Notes under the pieces: generated by a model
The model's input: only the letters and a program-made list of their open reading frames with translations
The model's database searches: none
Told to the model about the DNA's origin: nothing
NCBI GenBank assembly: GCA_017397955.1
Contig: JAFQHL010000020.1
Location: 1 to 43,835, forward strand
DNA length: 43,835 nucleotides
Source: Clostridia bacterium
GTDB taxonomy: Bacteria > Bacillota > Clostridia > Oscillospirales > CAG-382
Direction of reading: 5' to 3'
Position numbers and translations under genes: made by a program
Part shown: positions 1 through 7,021 of the stretch, piece by piece
Layout of the letters: each line of letters begins with the position of its first letter
How positions within the stretch are numbered: position 1 is the stretch's first letter

Positions 1-966
1 AGCAGAACCGTACAGGTAAGATGTAACGGTATCTATTCTTATGTTATAAGCAACCCCTTGCTTTTCTACACCAAGGTTTGCGGTAATGTAGAATATGAGT
101 ATACAAGGGATATGATAGATGAAACTCTTAAGACAGAGTTCATATCTGCCCTTCAGCCTGCACTTGGTGCACTTTCCGAGCTGGAGCTTAAGCCTTCTCA
201 GTTGCCCGCAAAGGTTAACGAGCTTAAGGCGGCAATGAACGAAGCACTTAAGTTAGAGTGGGTAGACAGCCGCGGCATCACGGTAGAAAAGATAGCGCTT
301 AATCCTATAACCCTCACCGACGAGGATATGAAGAAGATCAACCAAATGGAAGATGCGGCAACAATGGGCAGCAATCCTTTCATGATGGCGGGCAGAATGA
401 CCGATGCTACAGCAAACGCTATGGAAACAGCGGCAGGCAACAGCGCAGGCGCAATGACCGGCTTTATGGGTATGGGTATGGCAGGCGGCGCAATGGGCGG
501 CGGCTTCAATGCGGCGCAAAACTTATACAATATGGGTCAGCAACAGCAGGTACAGCAGGGCGTTATCAACCCTCAGGTAGCGAGAGATATGGAAGACCCG
601 AAAAACGCCATGGGCTGGAAATGTGCTTGCGGTGCAACCGCAACAGGCAAGTTCTGCCCCGAATGCGGTGCGAAGAAGCCCGAACCTAAGGTAGAAGGCG
701 GCTGGAAATGTGCTTGCGGCGCAACACCTACGGGTAAATTCTGCCCCGAGTGCGGCGCAGCAAAGCCTGCAGAAGCAGAAGGCTGGACTTGTAGCTGCGG
801 CGCAGTAAACAAGGGCAAATTCTGCTCTAACTGCGGCGGCAAGAAGCCTGCAGGCGTTCCTCAGTACAAGTGCGACAAGTGCGGCTGGGAACCCGAAAAG
901 GGCACAACACCTCCCAAGTTCTGCCCCGAATGCGGCGACCCCTTTGATAACGGTGATGTAATTTAG
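1..966 (+). CDS. SPFH-domain protein with four C-terminal zinc ribbons (YdjI-like), 5' partial
   Basis: The reading frame is open from base 1, so the start lies outside the window; the TTG at 58 is only an internal leucine codon. The visible part begins with the end of an SPFH/band-7-like region, followed by an alpha-helical stretch and a Met/Gly/Ala-rich linker (about bases 400-530). After a Gln-rich patch come four zinc ribbons. Three have the pattern CxC-N9-CxxC (bases about 610-850) and the last has CxxC...CxxC. B. subtilis YdjI is an SPFH protein encoded with YdjG and YdjH and linked to PspA membrane-stress responses. The two genes immediately downstream are the expected partners, which supports the call. 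The protein is probably membrane-associated with cytoplasmic zinc ribbons; its biochemical function is not known. Confidence 0.8.
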   Translation, partial: SRTVQVRCNGIYSYVISNPLLFYTKVCGNVEYEYTRDMIDETLKTEFISALQPALGALSELELKPSQLPAKVNELKAAMNEALKLEWVDSRGITVEKIALNPITLTDEDMKKINQMEDAATMGSNPFMMAGRMTDATANAMETAAGNSAGAMTGFMGMGMAGGAMGGGFNAAQNLYNMGQQQQVQQGVINPQVARDMEDPKNAMGWKCACGATATGKFCPECGAKKPEPKVEGGWKCACGATPTGKFCPECGAAKPAEAEGWTCSCGAVNKGKFCSNCGGKKPAGVPQYKCDKCGWEPEKGTTPPKFCPECGDPFDNGDVI

Positions 967-1005
967 TTTTTTATTATTATGATTCAGGTAAAGGAGTGAA
1001 TTTCT

Positions 1006-2091
1006 TTGGCTGCATTACAAGAATATAAATGTCCATGCTGTAACGCTTCTATTGAGTTTGACAGCAGTATACAAAAAATGAAGTGTCCCTATTGCGATAC
1101 GGAATATGAGATGGATGCCGTATTGGAATATGATAAGGATTTAAAAGCACAAACCGAGGATAATATGCAATGGGACAGCTCCGCAGGGAGTGAATGGTTT
1201 GAAGGTGAAACTGAAGGACTTCGGGTTTATGTTTGCGAATCCTGCGGCGGTGAGATTGTTGCAGACGATACTACGGCGGCATCTGCCTGTCCTTTCTGTG
1301 ATAACCCCGTTGTAATGAAAGGTCAGTTTATGGGTGACCTTAAACCCGATTACGTTATACCTTTTAAGTTTGATAAAGAAGCGGCAAAAGCGGCACTTAA
1401 AAAGCATTACGAGGGTAAACGGCTTCTTCCAAAGGTGTTTAAGTCACAAAACCACATCGAAGAAATTAAGGGTGTCTATGTTCCTTTTTGGCTTTTCGAT
1501 GCTGATGCCGATGCAAACATAAGATATAAAGCAACCCGTGTAAACGGTTGGAGTGATGCCAACTACAATTATACAAAAACCAGCTTTTATTCCGTAAGAC
1601 GTGCAGGCAGTCTGGGCTTTGAGAGAGTGCCTGTTGACGGTTCCTCTAAAATGGCGGATGACCTTATGGAATCTATTGAGCCATTCAATTTTGACGGTGC
1701 TGTAGACTTCCAAACCGCATATCTTTCCGGCTACCTTGCGGATAAGTATGACGTAAGCTCCGAGCAAAGCATAGAACGTGCAAATGAGCGTATTAAGCGC
1801 AGTACGGAAGAAGCGTTTAAGTCTACGGTAGAGGGTTACACTACCGTTGTGCCTGAGCATACGGGCATACAGCTTCAAAACGGCAAGGCAAAATATGCCC
1901 TTTATCCCGTTTGGTTGCTTAATACGGATTGGAACGGCAAAAAGTATACCTTTGCAATGAACGGTCAAACAGGCAAGTTTGTGGGTGACCTTCCTCTGGA
2001 TAAAGCCGCCTACAAAAAGTGGCTCTTTGGGCTTACAGGCGCAATAGGCGCGGCGGCTTATGCGCTTATGTACCTGTTTTGGTTGCTTTAA
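1006..2091 (+). CDS. Zinc-ribbon membrane protein, YdjG-like
   Basis: This 361-residue protein starts at TTG, with AAGGAG nine bases upstream. Two zinc ribbons sit at the N terminus: the first is CPCC...CPYC (residues about 9-30), the second CESCGG...CPFC (about 78-98). A long soluble domain follows, and a hydrophobic segment near residues 340-361 ends the protein. The layout matches B. subtilis YdjG (TFIIB-type zinc ribbon plus membrane anchor). It lies 39 bp after the SPFH gene and 15 bp before the TPM gene, so the three are almost certainly co-transcribed. In B. subtilis the YdjGHI proteins form a membrane complex that interacts with PspA; a similar envelope role is inferred here. Confidence 0.8.
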   Translation: MAALQEYKCPCCNASIEFDSSIQKMKCPYCDTEYEMDAVLEYDKDLKAQTEDNMQWDSSAGSEWFEGETEGLRVYVCESCGGEIVADDTTAASACPFCDNPVVMKGQFMGDLKPDYVIPFKFDKEAAKAALKKHYEGKRLLPKVFKSQNHIEEIKGVYVPFWLFDADADANIRYKATRVNGWSDANYNYTKTSFYSVRRAGSLGFERVPVDGSSKMADDLMESIEPFNFDGAVDFQTAYLSGYLADKYDVSSEQSIERANERIKRSTEEAFKSTVEGYTTVVPEHTGIQLQNGKAKYALYPVWLLNTDWNGKKYTFAMNGQTGKFVGDLPLDKAAYKKWLFGLTGAIGAAAYALMYLFWLL

Positions 2092-2106
2092 GGAGGTGCA
2101 GTAGTA

Positions 2107-2862
2107 ATGAAGAAAGTATTATGCATTCTGTTTGCACTTCTTATGTGTACTGCTCTTGCCGTAAACGTTTCCGCGGCATCCCATAGACTTGTGGACGATG
2201 CCGACCTGCTTAGTACAGCAGAAGAAGCGGAGCTGGGCGCAATGCTTGACGAGGTTAGCAAAAAGCACGATGTTGATATTGTGGTGCTTACCGTTGACTC
2301 TATTGATATTGACCCCTTGGATTATGCGGGCAATTACTTTAATAGCAACGGATATGGCTTAGGCAAGGAAAAAAGCGGCGTTTTGTTACTTCGCGCATTA
2401 AACGATGCCGAAGGGGACAAGGTTTGCACCATATACACCTGTGCCGTTGGCTTTGATGCTATAACGGATAGTGACGTACAGGGTATATTTGACCTTATGG
2501 AAAGCGATATAAATGACGAAGAGTATTTTGATGCTTTTGAGACCTTTGTTGAAGAATGTGACGAGCGTATAGGTGACTACATATACGATACGACCCATTT
2601 TAAATTTGGCAAAAAGGCTGTTATTGCATTGATAATAGGCTTGGTTGTTGCATTTATTGCAACAAGTATAATGAAAGGCAAGCTTAAATCCGTGCATTTT
2701 CAGTCCGCGGCGGCAAACTACGTTAAGGCCGGCAGTCTTAAGCTAACCGAATCGAGGGATACCTTCCTTTACAGTACGGTAAGCCGTACCGCTAAACCCA
2801 AGAATACTTCTTCCGGCGGTGGTGGTTCTTCACGCTCCGGCGGCGGAAGCAGAAAAATGTAA
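2107..2862 (+). CDS. TPM-domain secreted/membrane protein, YdjH-like
   Basis: The protein has 251 residues. It has a signal peptide (about 1-24, ending VSAA), a TPM domain (about 25-155, including the typical VDDADLLS opening), one transmembrane helix (about 168-188) and a Gly/Ser-rich tail. TPM proteins (TPM_phosphatase family, YgcG/Psb32/YdjH) are exported domains anchored by a C-terminal helix. The start is supported by AGGAGG nine bases upstream. It is the last gene of the operon and is followed by a strong intrinsic terminator. The low-complexity C terminus is common in this family. Phosphatase activity has been suggested for plant relatives and should not be assumed here. Confidence 0.85.
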   Translation: MKKVLCILFALLMCTALAVNVSAASHRLVDDADLLSTAEEAELGAMLDEVSKKHDVDIVVLTVDSIDIDPLDYAGNYFNSNGYGLGKEKSGVLLLRALNDAEGDKVCTIYTCAVGFDAITDSDVQGIFDLMESDINDEEYFDAFETFVEECDERIGDYIYDTTHFKFGKKAVIALIIGLVVAFIATSIMKGKLKSVHFQSAAANYVKAGSLKLTESRDTFLYSTVSRTAKPKNTSSGGGGSSRSGGGSRKM

Positions 2863-2873
2863 TTGATATTAGA

Positions 2874-2908
2874 ATTGGCTGTAAGCAACGAGGCTTACAG
2901 CCAATTTT
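2874..2908 (+). terminator. Intrinsic terminator of the ydjI/G/H-like operon
   Basis: A perfect 13-bp stem (arms 2874-2886 and 2893-2905) with a 6-base loop runs into TTTT. It begins 11 bases after the stop of the TPM gene. Confidence 0.9.
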
Positions 2909-2940
2909 GAATTTATAGGCAGTTTTTTACAAACGTCTTG

Positions 2941-2970
2941 TTGACACAGGGCTGCTTGCCGTGTTAAACT
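2941..2970 (+). promoter_or_regulatory. Probable sigma-A promoter of the alcohol dehydrogenase gene
   Basis: TTGACA at 2941-2946 and TAAACT at 2965-2970 are separated by 18 bases. The -35 is perfect and the -10 matches 4 of 6. It lies between the upstream terminator and the ribosome binding site of the next gene. Confidence 0.55.
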
Positions 2971-3023
2971 TAGGTATAAAAGGTATACTAAAAATATACT
3001 AATATATCTTAGGAGGAAATTTT

Positions 3024-4166
3024 ATGGCAAACAGATTTGTATCCAACCCCATATCCTATCACGGCAAAGGCGCAATAGCAGAGATCCCCGCTATTATCGC
3101 CGCAAAGGGCTTTAAAAAGGCTTTTGTTGCTACCGACCCTGACCTTGTAAAGTTCGGTGTTACCAAAAAGGTTACCGATATACTTGACGGCGCAGGCTTG
3201 GCTTATGAGATATATTCGGACATAAAGCCTAACCCCACAATAGAAAACGTCCAGAACGGCGTTGCCGCATATAAGGCTTCCGGTGCAGATTATATGATAG
3301 CTGTGGGTGGCGGTTCTTCCATGGATACCGCAAAGGCTATAGGCATAATAATAAACAACCCCGAATTTGCCGATGTGCGTAGCCTTGAAGGCGTAGCACC
3401 CACCAAAAACCGCACAGTTTATACAATCGCTGTGCCCACCACCGCAGGCACTGCCGCGGAAGCAACCATCAACTACGTTATTACCGACGTGGAACGCAAG
3501 CGCAAGTTTGTATGCGTTGATGTTAACGATATCCCCGATATCGCCGTTGTTGACCCTGATATGATGGAAACTATGCCTAAAGGCCTTACCGCCGCTACGG
3601 GTATGGATGCGCTTACTCACGCAATAGAAGGCTACACCACCAAGGCGGCTTGGGCACTTCCCGATTGTCTTAATTTAGAAGCTATACGTCTTATCTCCTC
3701 CAGCCTTCGCGGCGCCGTTGAAAACGACCCTAAGGGTAGGGAAGGTATGGCTCTCGGTCAGTTTGTAACGGGTATGGCGTTCTCCAATGTAGGCCTTGGT
3801 ATAGCACACTCCGTTGCACACACTCTCGGTGCAGTATACGATACCGCCCACGGTGTTGCCTGCGCTATGATGTTGCCTATAGTTATGGAATACAATGCGG
3901 ATTGCACAGGCGAAAAATACAAGGCAATAGCGGAGGCTATGGGCGTTAACACCGCTGGTATGTCTGTAGAGGAATACCGTAAAGCGGCAGTGGATGCAGT
4001 ACGTCAGCTCAGCATTGATGTGGGCATCCCCACAAAGCTTGCCGCACTTAAGGAAGAAGATTTGGATTTCCTTGCAGAATCTGCTTATGCGGATGCTTGT
4101 GCTCCCGGTAACCCTAAAGCGGCATCTGTTGAGGATATTAAGGGTCTTATTAAAAAATTGATGTAA
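3024..4166 (+). CDS. Iron-containing alcohol dehydrogenase (lactaldehyde reductase type)
   Basis: This group III metal-dependent alcohol dehydrogenase has 380 residues; FucO has about 382. The NAD-binding motif GGGSSMDTAKAIG is at residues 95-107. The metal ligands are in place at D195, H199, H262 and H276, one residue off the FucO numbering (D196, H200, H263, H277). Over its length it resembles FucO-like 1,2-propanediol oxidoreductases and clostridial alcohol dehydrogenases that reduce aldehydes at the expense of NADH. The start is fixed by AGGAGG upstream. The gene stands alone between two terminators, so the exact substrate cannot be read from context. No Rex-type operator was recognised upstream. 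Confidence 0.88.
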   Translation: MANRFVSNPISYHGKGAIAEIPAIIAAKGFKKAFVATDPDLVKFGVTKKVTDILDGAGLAYEIYSDIKPNPTIENVQNGVAAYKASGADYMIAVGGGSSMDTAKAIGIIINNPEFADVRSLEGVAPTKNRTVYTIAVPTTAGTAAEATINYVITDVERKRKFVCVDVNDIPDIAVVDPDMMETMPKGLTAATGMDALTHAIEGYTTKAAWALPDCLNLEAIRLISSSLRGAVENDPKGREGMALGQFVTGMAFSNVGLGIAHSVAHTLGAVYDTAHGVACAMMLPIVMEYNADCTGEKYKAIAEAMGVNTAGMSVEEYRKAAVDAVRQLSIDVGIPTKLAALKEEDLDFLAESAYADACAPGNPKAASVEDIKGLIKKLM

Positions 4167-4189
4167 TTTTAATGTAACAATAAATCATA

Positions 4190-4242
4190 GTGGAGTCGTC
4201 TCAGATGCGCTTTTACACATCTGAGACGACTCCACATTTTTT
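4190..4242 (+). terminator. Strong intrinsic terminator after the alcohol dehydrogenase gene
   Basis: An 18-bp perfect stem (4190-4207 with 4218-4235) and a 10-base loop are followed by six Ts. Confidence 0.93.
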
Positions 4243-4291
4243 ACTTAGGATTACATTGTTGTTTGATATATGGTGAACTGTAAAAAAGTTC

Positions 4292-4320
4292 TTGTAATAA
4301 GCAAATTGATGTGATAAAAT
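4292..4320 (+). promoter_or_regulatory. Probable promoter of the GH43 dockerin gene
   Basis: TTGTAA at 4292-4297 and TAAAAT at 4315-4320 are spaced by 17 bases. They lie about 50 bases ahead of the start codon and its AAAGGAG site. Confidence 0.5.
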
Positions 4321-4371
4321 ACACCTATGGGTAATTATGAGCATATTTGATGATTTAAAAGGAGAAACGCT

Positions 4372-6936
4372 ATGAAAAGAATTCTTGTTTTTTTAATGAC
4401 AGTGATTATGCTTGTTCCTTGCGTTGTGTCTGGTGTTGTATACACTGCATCAAGTGCTAATGTTTCTGCAACGGAAAAAAATGCGTTGTCAAACCTATCT
4501 TACTCTTTCCCGCGGGAAGGTGTGGCAAGTATCACCAACGGTACGATGGTGGCACCCGACCCTTGGGTTGTAAAAAAGGATAATTATTATTACTTTTGCT
4601 ATTCTGGTGGTGACGGTGTGTGCGTTGCATCTACCGACTCTCTTGATAAAGTAATACCCAACGGCAACAAGGTGTATACGGCTCCTGCAGGTACAATGTA
4701 TTCTGCTGAGTATTGGGCACCTGAGCTTCATTACATAAACGGAGAATGGTATATATATGTTGCCGCCGATGACGGTAACAATAACAACCACCGTATGTAT
4801 GTGCTTAAGGGAACAAGTCAGGACCCTACGCAACCCTTCGTTATGGTCGGCAAAATTGCGGATAGCACCGACAAATGGGCAATAGATGCAACTATCCTGC
4901 AAACCGATGACGGCAGGCTGTTCTTTGTGTGGTCCGGCTGGCCGGGCGACACCAACTATGTTCAAAACATATATATAGCTCAAATGAGTAGCCCTACTCA
5001 GATAAGCAGTAACAGAGTGCTTTTGTCCTCACCCTACTATTCTTGGGAAACCGTAGATTCTCCCGATGTTAACGAGGGGCCTGCTGTTATAACCCATAGC
5101 GGCAAATGGGGCAAGGTTAACTATAACGGTACGGTTGGTTGGATCAATCTGGATTATACCGACGCGGTAAGCGGAGTTACCGATAGAAACAACTATAAAG
5201 CCAACACTCAGTACCGCGTTACGCCGGACGGCCTTAATCTTAGGGCATCTCATGATGCAAGCAGTACGCTGTTAGCTACCTTGCCCAAGGATACCGTTGT
5301 TACTACTATCGAAATAAGCAAGACCTATCACATAGTATATTCCGCAAGCGGTAGCTGGACGGATGACTATTGTATGGGTGTGCTTACCTTGAGAGACGGC
5401 AACTTCCTAAACGCCTCCTCCTGGACAAAATCCTCTACACCTTTGGTTAGCAAATCAAGCGCGGCGTACGGTCCCGGTCATTGCAGCTTTACAAAGAGCT
5501 ACGATGATACCGAGGATTGGATAGTGTACCATGCAACGGCTGTATCGGGCTCCGGCTGGGACAACAGAACCGTGCGTTTCCAAAAGGTTGGCTGGAACGG
5601 TGATTTCCCCGTGGTTTCTACCCCTCCGTCTGCAGGCAGTACTGTTCAGTTGCGCTATGACGGCTTGCGCCGCGTTGATGTAGGCACGGATTTTTATGCT
5701 AACATAGTACATAAAAGCGGACTGTGCGTTACTGCGGTAGGCTCTAACATTCAGGGCGAAACAGCAACCGGTGATAATAATCAGCTTTGGAGATTTACAA
5801 GAAATGCCGACGGCACATATCTTATAACATCCGCTGTTGACAGCCGCGCAATTGACGTATCCGGCGGCGGCGGTCACTACAACAACGGCAACAATATAGG
5901 GCTTTGGACTGCAACTGGCGACCATCCGCAAAAGTGGAGTCTTATGATAGACGACCAAGGCTATTTCCGTTTTAAATCCCATGGCGGTAAAACCGTATTT
6001 GACCTTTATAACAACGATTCTACCCCGGGTACAAACATACATCTTTGGGAGGAACACGATGGCGACGCACAGAGATTCGTGTTAAAGTTCAGCTCCCTTA
6101 ATCTTGGCGAAGAGTTTGACGCAACCCTAAAAATGGAGACAGTTGACTTCTATGTTCAATCTAAAAATTCCGTTGTTAGCATAGGTACTCCCACGGGCGG
6201 CGCAGAACAGTCCTGGCATTTTACCCGCAACGGCGATGGTACATATAATATACGCAACAATGCCGACGGCAAAATGCTGGATGTTGTAAACGGTGCGGGA
6301 ACGGTAAACGGCACGGCGATTATTACGGGCAACCAAGCCAACAGCCGAAACCAGCGTTGGACCATCCATTCCTCCACTAACGGCTCCTATACAATACAAA
6401 CGATTTGCGGCGGCAGAGTGTTGGATGTTCCACAGGCAAACTTTACGGATGGTACAGCCTTGCAGATATACGACCGTAATAATACTGATGCACAGCGTAT
6501 AGTCATTACTTTAGTCAGCAATTTTGCGCTGAAAGATGATGTAAAAGATGTGCTTACCGAAAAGTATGTGAAAATATATAGCGAAGGCATTACCGCCAAA
6601 AACACATCGGATAAGTTTAAGTGCGAAGTTACCGTACTTGACTTTAACGGTAATGCGGTAGCAGACGGTATTCATATTGGCACGGGCTATACTGTTGTTC
6701 GGTACGGGTATCAGGGCGAGGTGCTTAATTCCGTTAAAGTTATCATCCCCGGCGATGTTACCTGTGACGGTAGCGTGAGCACCACGGATATGGTAGCAGT
6801 GCGGAAAATGCTTTACGAAACCGTACCCTACGAGTTGTTGTCCCTAGCGGCGGATGTTTCCGGTGACGGAGTTGTCAGCACCACCGACTTGTTAACTCTA
6901 AGAAAACACTGCGACGGCTCTAATTTGCTTTATTAA
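4372..6936 (+). CDS. Secreted GH43 glycosidase with two ricin-type lectin domains and a C-terminal dockerin
   Basis: The protein has 854 residues. Order: signal peptide (1 to about 30); GH43 five-bladed propeller (about 58-420); two beta-trefoil ricin-type lectin domains (about 440-575 and 588-715, with QxW-like QLWRF, QKWSL and QRWTI motifs); a beta-rich linker domain; type I dockerin (about 790-850) with two calcium-loop repeats (DVTCDGSVSTTD and DVSGDGVVSTTD). The GH43 triad is visible: base D63 (APDPW), pKa modulator D172 (AIDATI) and acid E235 (NEGP). The later GPGH motif at 367-370 is also typical. GH43 enzymes act on arabinan, arabinoxylan or xylan side chains; the substrate is not resolved here. 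The catalytic domain is split by a 72-residue insert right after the acid residue. The dockerin implies attachment to a cohesin scaffold. Confidence 0.88.
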   Translation: MKRILVFLMTVIMLVPCVVSGVVYTASSANVSATEKNALSNLSYSFPREGVASITNGTMVAPDPWVVKKDNYYYFCYSGGDGVCVASTDSLDKVIPNGNKVYTAPAGTMYSAEYWAPELHYINGEWYIYVAADDGNNNNHRMYVLKGTSQDPTQPFVMVGKIADSTDKWAIDATILQTDDGRLFFVWSGWPGDTNYVQNIYIAQMSSPTQISSNRVLLSSPYYSWETVDSPDVNEGPAVITHSGKWGKVNYNGTVGWINLDYTDAVSGVTDRNNYKANTQYRVTPDGLNLRASHDASSTLLATLPKDTVVTTIEISKTYHIVYSASGSWTDDYCMGVLTLRDGNFLNASSWTKSSTPLVSKSSAAYGPGHCSFTKSYDDTEDWIVYHATAVSGSGWDNRTVRFQKVGWNGDFPVVSTPPSAGSTVQLRYDGLRRVDVGTDFYANIVHKSGLCVTAVGSNIQGETATGDNNQLWRFTRNADGTYLITSAVDSRAIDVSGGGGHYNNGNNIGLWTATGDHPQKWSLMIDDQGYFRFKSHGGKTVFDLYNNDSTPGTNIHLWEEHDGDAQRFVLKFSSLNLGEEFDATLKMETVDFYVQSKNSVVSIGTPTGGAEQSWHFTRNGDGTYNIRNNADGKMLDVVNGAGTVNGTAIITGNQANSRNQRWTIHSSTNGSYTIQTICGGRVLDVPQANFTDGTALQIYDRNNTDAQRIVITLVSNFALKDDVKDVLTEKYVKIYSEGITAKNTSDKFKCEVTVLDFNGNAVADGIHIGTGYTVVRYGYQGEVLNSVKVIIPGDVTCDGSVSTTDMVAVRKMLYETVPYELLSLAADVSGDGVVSTTDLLTLRKHCDGSNLLY
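5107..5322 (+). other. SH3b-like insert inside the GH43 domain, apparently circularly permuted
   Basis: Residues 246-317 interrupt GH43 sequence that otherwise reads straight from HSGK (242-245) to TYHIVYSASG (318-327). The insert first carries the C-terminal half of a bacterial SH3 domain (WGKVNYNGTVGWINLDYT, 246-263). A linker follows, then the N-terminal half of one (YRVTPDGLNLRAS...LATLPKDTVVTTIEIS, 281-316). Joining its end to its start would give one complete ordinary SH3b domain. Confidence 0.7.
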
Positions 6937-6976
6937 ACTATCTAACCCGCTATGTTTACGGAGAAAAAGGAAGACA

Positions 6977-7004
6977 GAAAAAAAGGAGCTTAATGCTCCT
7001 TTTT
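6977..7004. terminator. Bidirectional terminator between two convergent dockerin genes
   Basis: The stem AAAAGGAGC / GCTCCTTTT (6981-6989 with 6995-7003) has an A-run on the left and a T-run on the right. It can therefore end transcription from both sides. It lies between stops at 6936 (+) and 7022 (-). Confidence 0.85.
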
Positions 7005-7021
7005 TGTCAATTGTTTCGCAT

